From: CAZIKB01 sp964539665
GTDB lineage: Bacteria; Zhuqueibacterota; Zhuqueibacteria; Oceanimicrobiales; Oceanimicrobiaceae
Direction: 5' to 3'
DNA: 13,540 nucleotides
Assembly (NCBI GenBank): GCA_964539665.1
Contig: CAZIKB010000151.1
Span: forward strand, 1-13,540
A program made the position numbers and the translations under genes. How positions within the stretch are numbered: the stretch's first letter is position 1; the number at the start of each line of letters is the position of its first letter. Below the pieces are notes generated by a model. That model saw only the letters and a list, made by a program, of their open reading frames with translations. It did no database searches and was not told where the DNA came from. Positions 1 to 7,912 of the stretch are shown here, in pieces.

Positions 1-84
1 CTTGATTCTCACTTTAATACTCTTCATTTTTTCATAAAACTTTTGACACTACCTGTAACAATTTAATCGATATATCTTAATGTC

Positions 85-441
85 TCAATTAGGATGCCAG
101 TAATGTCCTGTTGAACAAGTAGAACAAGTGGAACAGGTAGAACAAACCGGCTGACAAGTGCAATCATGTGTCGGACAACCAGTAAAGGGATTACATGTGC
201 ATTGGTTAGTACTGCACACCATATCGCATGTACAAACCATATTACAACTGCAACTGGAAACCGGCACACAGGTGCAAACCGAATGACAGGAGCATGTTCC
301 ACCGCCAGATGGCGGCTGTTCATCGGGCTGCATTATATGCACTTCTTTATCTGGAATCTTGATATCCACAGTACTCAGAATTTTAGGTTTGCCTTTATTT
401 TTACCATTCTGTTTAAGTCGATAATTTGGTCCGTTTGCCAT
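85..441 (-). CDS. Cys-rich repeat peptide, putative RiPP precursor
   Basis: This 118-residue protein is the last gene of the rSAM operon and its probable substrate. Residues 1-49 have no cysteine and form a charged, leader-like segment ending in a PPSGGGT stretch. Residues 50-109 carry 18 cysteines (50, 52, 56, 58, 64, 66, 70, 72, 76, 81, 83, 89, 94, 96, 100, 103, 106, 109). Six pairs are C-[S/T]-C, mostly in a degenerate hexapeptide C-[S/T]-C-x-x-V; the core then changes to three CST triplets and ends in an aromatic tail (GHYWHPN). The ATG at 441 follows AGGAG with a 7-nt spacer and lies 23 nt after the stop of the upstream maturase. There is no signal peptide. I infer a ranthipeptide/sactipeptide-like precursor because three SPASM maturases and a PqqD-like protein sit directly upstream. 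A metallothionein-like metal binder is the main alternative, since CxC pairs also fit that. I do not recognise a named family. Confidence 0.75.
   Translation of the reverse strand: MANGPNYRLKQNGKNKGKPKILSTVDIKIPDKEVHIMQPDEQPPSGGGTCSCHSVCTCVPVSSCSCNMVCTCDMVCSTNQCTCNPFTGCPTHDCTCQPVCSTCSTCSTCSTGHYWHPN
113..148 (-). repeat. 9-nt tandem repeat encoding the CST triplets
   Basis: Four consecutive 9-nt units on the plus strand (GAACAAGTA, GAACAAGTG, GAACAGGTA, and a decayed GAACAAACC) encode the V-C-S-(T-C-S)3 end of the Cys-rich core. Third codon positions differ between units while the amino acids stay the same. This suggests unit duplication followed by selection on the protein, but four units are too few to test it. 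Confidence 0.7.
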
Positions 442-464
442 TTTTTATCTCCTACTATTATTTA

Positions 465-1859
465 TTAACATGTTTTGTTGTCTTTTGTTAACTGTTCGTT
501 ACTGCTGTATCTAACATTTGGGCTATAGGGTTTGCCTTCGATTAAATTAATTAATCGGTTACCAATCAACTCGCGGTTTAAGATGCACCTTTCGTTGCCG
601 CGATCACCCGTGTAATCAGTATGATCAAGTTTTGCAGCGCATTCACCGGCACAATGCCACTTAGCAAAACAGTCCTTACAGTAATCCAGGTTGTCAACGG
701 TGAGAGAATGCAAATACTTGCGTTTATTCTCGTCGATTTCAAGGCTGCCGTCAACTCTGATCCGGCCGATAAAAAACGTTTCAGATTTAGGATCAGCTTT
801 ACTGGTGACTTCATAACAGCTTGTGATATAACCATCGGGTGTTATCGAAAAACTGTCGTTAGATACACCACAAAACGAACTACTCAGATTTTCAATATGA
901 CATCCTGAATAGGTCAGAGCAATGTTGTAAGTGAGGCTCTTTTGCTCACATTTTCGAAAGTTATCCGAGAATTTTTGCATTTCTGGATTTAAGATATCGG
1001 TAGTTTTACAGCGGCCACAGTAGAATATAGGTTCCAGGTGAACGGTTTTAACTTTATAGTTCTGACCGATAAAATCAATGATGTCCTCCATCTGGTCTAC
1101 ATTATAAGAGCTAATTGTGCCACGAATACCATAGTTAAAATTCTTTTCATCCAGGTAACGCATTGTGCGATCAACAAATTCAAACGATCCTTTGCCATTA
1201 GGAAGTGGCCGGTGATAATCCTGGGCGTCAGGAAGACCATCAAAAGAAATGTTAAGATTAACAAAATGTTTAACAATCCATTCTAACTGGCGCTCACTTA
1301 AAACGCCATTAGTGGCGGAAAACGCTACTAATTTTAGTCCTGCCTTCTCACATCTTTCTTCAGCAAAATTGACAATACGTTTTATGAGTTCCCATTGATA
1401 GAGTGGCTCACCGCCGCCATGGAATCCCATTTGTAGTGTTTTCTTATCCTGCTCTTTTAATACTTTAATCACACATTCGATGGCACTGGTGGCAAAATGC
1501 CAATCCATCACTTTCGGCTGCCAGTCTCCCGCTGATGCGTAGCAATATTTACAGCGCAAATTACACTGGTTTGTCGGGAACAGGGTCAGTTCCGTCGGAG
1601 AGAGTTTCTCAGGGAAGGTTTTAATCACTGATGCTTCCCGGGAACCATTTAGTACACCTTTCTGGTTCAAATACTCCAGCGCCGCTTTTTGTTCTTCATT
1701 TAATGAGTCAATATCCAATGTTTCGAGATGAGCAAGCAGATTGACCATATCATGATTAGCCGCACAGGCAAAACCAAGACGGGGTGCATAGAGAATTGCT
1801 GAATCTTCTTTACACGGTAGAGTGAAAAGATCTGCTGTAACCTGATATTTTTTAGACAT
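465..1859 (-). CDS. Radical SAM/SPASM peptide maturase (third of three)
   Basis: This is a 464-residue cytoplasmic rSAM enzyme, inferred to modify the Cys-rich peptide encoded just downstream. The [4Fe-4S] motif is C99-N-L-R-C103-K-Y-C106, followed by the SAM-contacting GFHGGGEPL. The C-terminus has a SPASM layout for auxiliary clusters: a Cys before DSFSITPDGYITSC, then C-x2-C-x5-C-x3-C in YCKDCFAKWHCAGEC and a final Cys in GNERC. Residues 1-90, starting YQVTADLFTLP, precede the barrel and may hold a leader-binding domain; that is only a guess. It is clearly paralogous to the maturase at 2380-3729, sharing the DLFTLP, LYAP, LGFAC, LTLFPTN and CFAKWHCAG blocks. The start has AGGAG 7 nt upstream and lies 2 nt after the previous stop, so translation is probably coupled. 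SPASM enzymes of this size usually install thioether or C-C crosslinks; the exact chemistry is unknown. Confidence 0.88.
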   Translation of the reverse strand: MSKKYQVTADLFTLPCKEDSAILYAPRLGFACAANHDMVNLLAHLETLDIDSLNEEQKAALEYLNQKGVLNGSREASVIKTFPEKLSPTELTLFPTNQCNLRCKYCYASAGDWQPKVMDWHFATSAIECVIKVLKEQDKKTLQMGFHGGGEPLYQWELIKRIVNFAEERCEKAGLKLVAFSATNGVLSERQLEWIVKHFVNLNISFDGLPDAQDYHRPLPNGKGSFEFVDRTMRYLDEKNFNYGIRGTISSYNVDQMEDIIDFIGQNYKVKTVHLEPIFYCGRCKTTDILNPEMQKFSDNFRKCEQKSLTYNIALTYSGCHIENLSSSFCGVSNDSFSITPDGYITSCYEVTSKADPKSETFFIGRIRVDGSLEIDENKRKYLHSLTVDNLDYCKDCFAKWHCAGECAAKLDHTDYTGDRGNERCILNRELIGNRLINLIEGKPYSPNVRYSSNEQLTKDNKTC

Positions 1860-1861
1860 CT

Positions 1862-2302
1862 TTAAGCTCCTACAACTTTGACCAGCATTTTTTCGCCATA
1901 ATAAATTAACCTGGCTTCATTAAATTCTTTAATTGATTTGCTAATTTGGTTTCGACAGTCATGAAGTGATAAGTTATATTTGTTAGCGAGTCCTTCGATT
2001 GAAGCAGCAATTTTGCTTTCCTTCTCAATTTGCCGTAAAATATCCGCCTCTAATCCTCTAAATTTATGTTTCAATATTTTGCCATCGCTCAAATGAGTAA
2101 ACAATTCCAATTCATTGTTTGAAATATCACTCACTCTAAAGGCTGGATTTAAATACCAAACCATTTCTAATTCTTCAAAATTGGAGCGCCAATTTTTGTA
2201 ATACAGTACTCCGGCTCCGGTTAAGGCAGTACCACTGACAACTGTTGCTGCAAGCTGCATAAATTTACGGCGTGACAGCACATTATCATCTTTTTCTTTC
2301 AT
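1862..2302 (-). CDS. Twin-arginine N-terminus plus PqqD-like (RRE) protein
   Basis: This 146-residue protein has two parts. Residues 10-15 read S-R-R-K-F-M, a good twin-arginine (Tat) motif, followed by a hydrophobic stretch (about 17-35). There is no clear AxA cleavage site, so it could be a membrane anchor. Residues about 50-137 look like a PqqD-type winged-helix domain: LNPAFRVS, a beta-rich turn, then helices around LEADILRQI, ASIEGLANKYN and ISKSIKEFNEARLIYY. PqqD-like domains serve as RiPP recognition elements that bind leader peptides and present them to SPASM enzymes. Its place between two SPASM maturases supports that role. AGGAG lies 9 nt before the ATG, and the gene ends 2 nt before the next start. 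A Tat signal on a leader-binding domain is odd, because leader binding normally takes place in the cytoplasm. The PqqD assignment rests on pattern only and is moderately sure. Confidence 0.65.
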   Translation of the reverse strand: MKEKDDNVLSRRKFMQLAATVVSGTALTGAGVLYYKNWRSNFEELEMVWYLNPAFRVSDISNNELELFTHLSDGKILKHKFRGLEADILRQIEKESKIAASIEGLANKYNLSLHDCRNQISKSIKEFNEARLIYYGEKMLVKVVGA

Positions 2303-2379
2303 AACAGATTTCTCCTATTTATAAAGTGAAGCCTCTCGGCTGTAATATATAGTTTGATTATCACTAAAACACTTATTAT

Positions 2380-3729
2380 TTATACTGCCTGATAAAAATT
2401 TTCTCTTTCCAGCATTTGAAATACCCTGTGCGCTATGATTTGTCGATTCGTTTCACAGCGATCGCCTCCTCTGTCGCCTTTGAAGTTTTGGTGTCCTAAC
2501 CTCGTTACACAATCGCCTGCGCAGTGCCATTTTGCAAAACAATTACGACAATATTCCAAATTATTCACAGACAATGACCTTAAATATTTTAATTTGTCTG
2601 CATCAATTGAAATTTTGCCGCCTGGCAGTACTTGCCCAAAAATGAAATAATCGGCAAGAGGATGACTCTTGCTTGTTACTTCCCAGCAATTGGTTAAATA
2701 ACCGTCCGGTGTCACCGCAAAATTATCACTGCCAACATAGCAGAATGTTGGAGTAATTTTTTCAAATTGTGCTCCTGAATATTCAAGTCGTATGTCCTTC
2801 TCAGCACAAATTGGCTCTAATCGTTTAAAATTGTCAATGAACTTATAAAGATTAGGTTTTAAATTTTCAGCATTCGGCACACAGCCTCCACAAACATAGA
2901 CAGGCTCCAGATACAGCAATTTGGTTTTATAATTTTTGGACACGAATTCTACTGTTTCATCTAAAAGATCTTCATTGAATGAACTGACAGAACAACGAAT
3001 GCCGTAATGGAAATTATGTTTATCAAAAAATTTTAATGTACGATTCACAAAATCGAAAGAGCTGCTATTCTTCATAGTAGAGCGGTGAAAATTCTGCACC
3101 CGCGGCAGGCCGTCAAAAGAAACGCTGATCGATGTAAAGTGCTCGACTATCCAATTAAGCTGGCTGTCCTTGAGCAGGCCATTTGTAGATGATTGGATTT
3201 CCAAATCGAATCCTTCGTCCAAACAGCGCTCTTCTGTATAATTTATAATGCGCTGAACCAGGGTCCAGGCAGAGAATGGTTCACCCCCTCCATGTAACTC
3301 CAACTGGAACAATTGTTTGTTATTCTTTCTCATGAAGTCGATATAATATTCAATTGCATTAATCGCCACATCCCAGGCCATGGTTTTTGGAGCAAAATGT
3401 TCATCAGCAGCATAGCAATAACGGCAATTCAGGCTACAACCATTAGTTGGGAAAAGGGTTAATTTATCGTGAGTAAGCGCTTCATTAAAATTTTGTATTG
3501 GCGCAAACAACGGCGCGCCATTTATTAAATCTTTTGATATCAAGAAATCAAGGATTTTCTGTTCCTCGGAAGTAATGGTGCCATTTTGAATGCTTTCTAT
3601 TTTAGATAAAAAATTAACTAACTCGTCATTGGCAACGCAGGCAAATCCCAATAAAGGAGCATAAAGGACAGATTGTCCTCTTTTGTAAGGCAAAGTAAAA
3701 AGATCGGTAGTGATTTTATAACTGGACAT
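2380..3729 (-). CDS. Radical SAM/SPASM peptide maturase (second of three)
   Basis: This is a 449-residue SPASM-family rSAM enzyme. The cluster motif is C98-S-L-N-C102-R-Y-C105, followed by ELHGGGEPF. The SPASM part has a Cys upstream of NFAVTPDGYLTNC, then YCRNCFAKWHCAGDC and a last Cys in GGDRC. The frame is open from a TTG at 3750, but I place the start at the ATG at 3729: GAGG lies 6 nt before it, and the resulting N-terminus (SSYKITTDLFTLP) aligns with that of its paralogue at 465-1859. With this start the gene overlaps the end of the upstream maturase by 14 nt. The paralogue is separated from it only by the PqqD-like gene, so a local duplication is likely. The expected substrate is the Cys-rich peptide at 85-441; whether the two paralogues act on different cysteines or as a pair cannot be told. 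Confidence 0.87.
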   Translation of the reverse strand: MSSYKITTDLFTLPYKRGQSVLYAPLLGFACVANDELVNFLSKIESIQNGTITSEEQKILDFLISKDLINGAPLFAPIQNFNEALTHDKLTLFPTNGCSLNCRYCYAADEHFAPKTMAWDVAINAIEYYIDFMRKNNKQLFQLELHGGGEPFSAWTLVQRIINYTEERCLDEGFDLEIQSSTNGLLKDSQLNWIVEHFTSISVSFDGLPRVQNFHRSTMKNSSSFDFVNRTLKFFDKHNFHYGIRCSVSSFNEDLLDETVEFVSKNYKTKLLYLEPVYVCGGCVPNAENLKPNLYKFIDNFKRLEPICAEKDIRLEYSGAQFEKITPTFCYVGSDNFAVTPDGYLTNCWEVTSKSHPLADYFIFGQVLPGGKISIDADKLKYLRSLSVNNLEYCRNCFAKWHCAGDCVTRLGHQNFKGDRGGDRCETNRQIIAHRVFQMLERENFYQAV

Positions 3730-5068
3730 AATCAACCTCATCAGCCTCAATCGGTTTTACTACCACATTAGAGAAGAACACATCACAATTATCCAGAACA
3801 TCATCGGATAAATTGTAACCGGCTGTTTCTAAAATGTTTGCCAGTCCAACCCATTTTTCAAGTGTACAATTATATTCATCCAAATAGTGCGATTCAGATT
3901 GAAGTGGACAGATATTTGGACAATGTTTCGCACAATGTAAATAGTTAAAACACTTTTTACAGGCTTCAGAGCAACCTGACAGCGTCTTAAATATGTTATG
4001 CAATTTGGGCCAATCAATGATTAATTCCCCTTGATTGTACCGGCCATAAATGAATTGTGAATTTTGGTTGTTGAAGTTATGGCTTCTTTTAAAGCAGGCG
4101 GTTAAAAATCCATCCGGTGTAAGCGTCAAGTTGTTTTGCAAAATCGGGCAATATTTATCATGAAAATCAACCAGGCGGCTGCCGGCATACCCGACATTCA
4201 TGTCATTTTTTTTAGCCCAATTCCTGGCTTTCAAAAAATTGCTGGCAAATTTGATTTCGTCAGGCACAAGGCCGGAATTTAAAGAATTTCTGGAATCCTG
4301 AAAGGCTGGGTAAAGCTCGACATGTTTTATATTTTGTTCGTGAAAATAGCTGAGAATTTTATGTAAGTGAACAACGGAATCGCTGGTTACGGTTGTCCGG
4401 ACTTTAAATTGCGCTTTACCCTGGGATGATTTTAAGAAAATTTCAGCAGACCGTTTTACAGTCTGACTTGTTGGAGCGCCTGTTGTTTTTACACGATGAG
4501 CGTCGTGGATTTCAGCGGGGCCATCCCAGGAAAGTGTGATGCCATCAAATGTTTGTGCAGCCCAGGTCGCTGTTTTTTCCGAGAGCACTCCATTAGTCGT
4601 GCAAAATAACAGTAGCTCAAGCCCATATTTACTTGCAATGCCTCGGCATATTTCAATACAGGAATGAACTAGCTCTAAACATAATAACGGTTCATTTCCG
4701 CCATGAAATCCAAGGATAAATGGCATTCCAATGTCAACACAATTATTAGCAATTATTTCCGCAGCGGCTCGAACTGCGGCAAGATCGATATGTTGCGAAG
4801 GCAGTATCTGTTTTTCCTGGATGTAACAATAATCGCATGTTAAATTACAATGATGGCTTGTGAAAACAGTTAAACAAAATGGTTGATATTGCTTTATCAA
4901 TGCTTCAGCAGACAAGTTGGTAAAACCCGGAAACTGACTTTGCGGATTTTTTTCTATCCGGACAACCTCTAAGGTTGAAACATTTTGTATTCTACCTGAA
5001 GCCGGGTGGTAAATAATTTCGCCATCATTCCAGCTAATGTGAAAGATATTGTTTAAATATTTATCCAT
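3716..5068 (-). CDS. Radical SAM/SPASM peptide maturase (first of three)
   Basis: This is a 450-residue rSAM enzyme with C74-N-L-T-C78-D-Y-C81 in the first barrel strand and the loop GFHGGNEPL, where Asn replaces the third Gly seen in the two sister enzymes. The SPASM region fits the family spacing well: a Cys, 12 residues, then GFLTAC, and later ACKKCFNYLHCAKHC, i.e. C-x2-C-x5-C-x3-C. More cysteines follow in NICP and YNC. The N-terminus (about residues 1-60) differs from the DLFTLP type of the other two maturases, so this is a more distant relative. Its ATG lies 4 nt after the stop of the COG2108-like gene and lacks a good Shine-Dalgarno site, so coupled translation is likely. It probably works on the same peptide. 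Other uses of SPASM enzymes, such as sulfatase maturation, are less likely because no sulfatase is present. Confidence 0.85.
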   Translation of the reverse strand: MDKYLNNIFHISWNDGEIIYHPASGRIQNVSTLEVVRIEKNPQSQFPGFTNLSAEALIKQYQPFCLTVFTSHHCNLTCDYCYIQEKQILPSQHIDLAAVRAAAEIIANNCVDIGMPFILGFHGGNEPLLCLELVHSCIEICRGIASKYGLELLLFCTTNGVLSEKTATWAAQTFDGITLSWDGPAEIHDAHRVKTTGAPTSQTVKRSAEIFLKSSQGKAQFKVRTTVTSDSVVHLHKILSYFHEQNIKHVELYPAFQDSRNSLNSGLVPDEIKFASNFLKARNWAKKNDMNVGYAGSRLVDFHDKYCPILQNNLTLTPDGFLTACFKRSHNFNNQNSQFIYGRYNQGELIIDWPKLHNIFKTLSGCSEACKKCFNYLHCAKHCPNICPLQSESHYLDEYNCTLEKWVGLANILETAGYNLSDDVLDNCDVFFSNVVVKPIEADEVDYVQL

Positions 5069-5072
5069 ATTT

Positions 5073-6146
5073 TCAATTTACATTTCCATGATCTTGCTCA
5101 CAACATTCTACTTTTAATAGCTTAGGTTTTTCGTTTTTACTCAAAGGCGGAAGAAATGATAGTTTTGCAACAGTACAGGACGAGTTGCTCATATGTTTTT
5201 TAAATGCCTGCGGATGAACAAAGTATCGTTCAAGGTAATTATTGTTATTGGCCATAATAAGTTCCTGCAGAGCTTGCATGGTCAATTTCCCGGGATAAAT
5301 AAAATAGTTTTCTAACAATCCATCTTGAGTTAATTGGTCATATTCTCTTTTAAAAATTTCACCCATAGTTAAACGGCGATATAACATTTGCACTTCTTTT
5401 TTATGTAGCGAACAATTATTTACCTGAATTTTAAGTGCCTGGTTTTTACAAAATTTCTTGATTTTAACTGTGTTTTGCAAGCTGTTTTTATCATAGATCA
5501 GTGTAGCTTCTTTGTTGAGAATAAAGGTGTTTTTGTTTGCAATTTTCGTGTAAGGATCATTTGGCACGAGAATATATTCATGAAGATTTAAGAATTTCAC
5601 ATTAATTTTATCTAAATATGGTAATACATTGGTGAGCTTATGATAATCCGTTGGAATCGAGGGAATTTCAACCGCGACATTTTTAATTAATTCAGTAGCA
5701 AGCGAAATCTTAGCCAGGATAGCAGGGGAATTATAATTTGTCGCAGCAATATTAAATCGAATTTCATTCAGGCCAGCATTTGCAAGCTGGTTCAGTTTAT
5801 TCTCGTCAGCGGCCAATCCATTTGTGTAAGCCCAATAATACATATCCGGACATCGTTTTTTAAAAAAAGATAACCACTTCATTAGACGGTCGAATACGAG
5901 AAAGCAATCACCACCGGAAAAGCTGATCCCCTCAAAGTTATGGCTATTTAAATATTGATAAATTCCTTCCGGACTGTCACCAAAGGCGCTGATAATTTTA
6001 TCTTCCTGTTTAAATGGTGCCGGACAAAAAACACACTTAGCGTTACACAGGTATGTTAGATAAATACAAAGCCATTTACCTTTTTGACAAAGTTGGCAGC
6101 CGCGGGAATTGTTATCAGTCAACTTTGAGTTTTTCGGACTAATCAT
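5073..6146 (-). CDS. COG2108-like radical SAM protein
   Basis: This is a 357-residue rSAM protein without a SPASM domain. Near the N-terminus are C17-x2-C20, C27 and then C34-N-A-K-C38-V-F-C41-P, in the order Cys pair, KGKWLCIYLTY, cluster motif. Next come SFSGGDCF (SAM-binding GGD type), AGLNEIRFN, VEIPSIP and VKFLNLHEY. This order of blocks resembles COG2108, rSAM proteins distantly related to pyruvate formate-lyase activating enzymes, of unknown function. The C-terminal 140 residues are lysine-rich and I do not recognise them. The gene sits 30 nt after the HemN-like gene and 4 nt before the first SPASM gene, so it belongs to the operon. There is no strong Shine-Dalgarno site before the ATG. 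A role in peptide modification or in activating a partner is inferred from context only; the COG2108 match is from memory of the motif pattern. Confidence 0.72.
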   Translation of the reverse strand: MISPKNSKLTDNNSRGCQLCQKGKWLCIYLTYLCNAKCVFCPAPFKQEDKIISAFGDSPEGIYQYLNSHNFEGISFSGGDCFLVFDRLMKWLSFFKKRCPDMYYWAYTNGLAADENKLNQLANAGLNEIRFNIAATNYNSPAILAKISLATELIKNVAVEIPSIPTDYHKLTNVLPYLDKINVKFLNLHEYILVPNDPYTKIANKNTFILNKEATLIYDKNSLQNTVKIKKFCKNQALKIQVNNCSLHKKEVQMLYRRLTMGEIFKREYDQLTQDGLLENYFIYPGKLTMQALQELIMANNNNYLERYFVHPQAFKKHMSNSSCTVAKLSFLPPLSKNEKPKLLKVECCEQDHGNVN

Positions 6147-6176
6147 ATTATTTTCATTTTTTTTACAGCAGTATTA

Positions 6177-7453
6177 CTAAAAGCCATTACTTTTCTCATC
6201 TTTAGATTTCACAAGCTGCCTGATCTGAGAAATCATATTACCGACATACCAGCTTCCCTCACTTGACAGACAAAAATAATCCCTTTCGGTTGCTGGTACC
6301 AATAATTTATATTTTACCCAAAAATCCAGGATAATTTCAAAATCACTTTGGTACCAAGCAATTAAATCATCCAGGGTTGTTTGACAGGTACGATGTGCCA
6401 GCAGCTCGCATTCTAACTGTCTTATTTTTTGAATATCATTACTATAAATGACCGCAAAATCAATAGGGGATTCGTTCTTATTTATTGCGTTATAATAAAC
6501 CGGAAGGAGTTTATTCGAGTAGTACATTCGCCCTGAAGTACCATGTGCATAAGGTCCAATTGCAATACAGTCCTCACCGCGCGAAGGATGTGTGAAGTAA
6601 AAATTGTCCTCATACATACGTCCAAACTGCCCAATATGAATAGGGTGCAGTTCGTGAATTTCCATGAAGTTCCATATTAAGTGCCAAAAACGATAGTTTT
6701 TTTTCATCATTTGAATGTCAGCGGAAGAATCCTTTTTAATATTCAGGTTCCGCAATTCACAAATCGAAAACATCCTAATTCCGACTGAATAAAGTCTGTC
6801 AAGATCGTTTTTGACAATTGCATCGGATTGATTTTCAAATCCGATTATCAAATCAACCGAAGTAAGAAATCCAGAAGAATGTAATTGTTCGATTTTATCG
6901 ATTACCTTTTCTCCAGATTCTCGCCGTTTGATTTGATTCCTGATTGCATTGTTCAGTGTTTGAATCCCAAGGTGTATCCTGTTGATGCCTAATGATTTGA
7001 GTGTATTAATTGTGTCTGAATTGAGCGATGATGTTGTAGTTTCAATTGCCCACTCACATTCAGATGAGTCACCGAATGCTTCTCTCAGGGCAGCTGTCAA
7101 TACTTCAAAACGGTTTAATCCAATGGTTAACGGAGTTCCTCCGCCAAAGTGAACGGTAGTGGGTGGTTGTGCTTGTTTTTTATTAGGGTGGGTAGTGATA
7201 GATTGTCTGACATTGCAGAGATATTCATCAAATACTTCATTGTGATTTTCAATAACAGCGCGAGTGTAAAGCGCGCAATAACTACAACGGGAAACACAAA
7301 AAGGGACATGAACATATATACAATAAGGACTTCGTTCACCACTTTCAAACTCATTTTTTTTGTCAAACGCGATTGTGCAGCTGTACCATGTATTCGTTCC
7401 CCTACTTCAAACCACGGACCAACCTCGATTCTGTGCTTATAAGGAAGTGACAT
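6177..7453 (-). CDS. HemN/HemW-like radical SAM protein, interrupted by -1 frameshift
   Basis: The first gene of the operon is split into two reading frames. The ATG at 7453 has AGGA 7 nt upstream and opens a frame that by itself ends at 7127 without any rSAM motif. The -1 frame is open from about 7406 to 6177 and has no ATG, GTG or TTG before 7100, yet it encodes VHVPFCVSRCSYC (the HemN-family C-x3-C-x2-C) and VHFGGGTP. Joining the frames at the A8 tract 7354-7361 gives 425 residues, a normal HemN/HemW length, with cluster cysteines at 53, 57 and 60. Further family features are LGINRIHLGIQTLN, a GPYAHGTSG block like GPGAHS, and a wing-like C-terminus with LSSEGSWYVGNMI. HemN-like enzymes in RiPP clusters are often class C methyltransferases, so that role is plausible here. 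It could be a pseudogene, a programmed frameshift, or a sequencing error. Confidence 0.8.
7354..7361 (-). other. A8 tract, possible -1 slippage site
   Basis: On the coding strand the zero-frame codons are ACA-AAA-AAA-ATG, so the run forms an A_AAA_AAA heptamer in the correct phase for -1 slippage (X_XXY_YYZ). Slipping there continues as AAT-GAG-TTT in the frame that carries the rSAM motif. I see no strong stimulatory hairpin just downstream and no internal Shine-Dalgarno at the usual distance upstream. RNA polymerase slippage or a homopolymer sequencing error would look the same. A one-base change in the GGGG run near 7402 would also restore the frame. Confidence 0.5.
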
Positions 7454-7640
7454 GGATTAATCCTGATGTTTATCTCTAGCGTTGTTTATTGATTTGATCT
7501 TGACTTGCTGAAATGAATAAGTTTTTATCCTTCCTTTTAAAATAAGTATTTCAAGTTTAAATTAGTTTTTGAACCTGTATTATTCCCTGTGCTACGAGCC
7601 GAAATTAAGAATTATGATTGCCCGAATTTGTAATAATAGC

Positions 7641-7692
7641 GATGCTGGATTCTTGATGATGGAGTAGATTCGTATATCCAGTATCTGGCATC
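7641..7692. repeat. Imperfect inverted repeat, REP-like
   Basis: GATGC-TGGAT (7641-7650) can pair with ATCCA (7676-7680) and GCATC (7688-7692), giving two 5-bp stems with a 7-nt bulge around a 25-nt loop. Within it, CCAG-TAT-CTGG (7678-7688) is itself a small palindrome. The wording (TGGAT/ATCCA units) resembles dispersed repeats found in many genomes, but copy number cannot be seen from one window. Confidence 0.35.
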
Positions 7693-7912
7693 CATTATCT
7701 CTATTTATGATTAATTAGATTAATGGATTTTTATCAGGAATGTTTCTCGGTTTTAATTTCTATTTTAGTACTTTAGATAATGTTACTATAAATAAATATT
7801 GAGAAAATGTCAAGTAAAAATTTTAACTTGTTGCAATATTTCAGTTATGGTGGATATCTAATGATAATCATAGGTCAACCCCTCTCACCAATTAGCTAAC
7901 TCATGAAAATTT

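Noticed and set aside
113..148. CRISPR or satellite repeat
   Set aside because: The 9-nt units have no spacers and lie in frame within a coding sequence, where they encode CST triplets.
166..468. Plus-strand 100-residue ORF opposite the Cys-rich peptide
   Set aside because: It is the antisense shadow of the Cys-rich gene; it lacks a Shine-Dalgarno site, while the minus-strand frame has AGGAG and a repeat-structured protein.
85..7453. His-Xaa-Ser (HxsABCD) system
   Set aside because: That system also has paired rSAM maturases and a small protein, but the substrate here has no His-x-Ser repeats; its repeats are Cys-Ser/Thr-Cys.
7127..7453. Independent 108-residue hydrophobic protein
   Set aside because: Only its first 33 residues are real HemN-like N-terminus; after the A8 tract the -1 frame encodes the rSAM motif, so the rest is out-of-frame translation.
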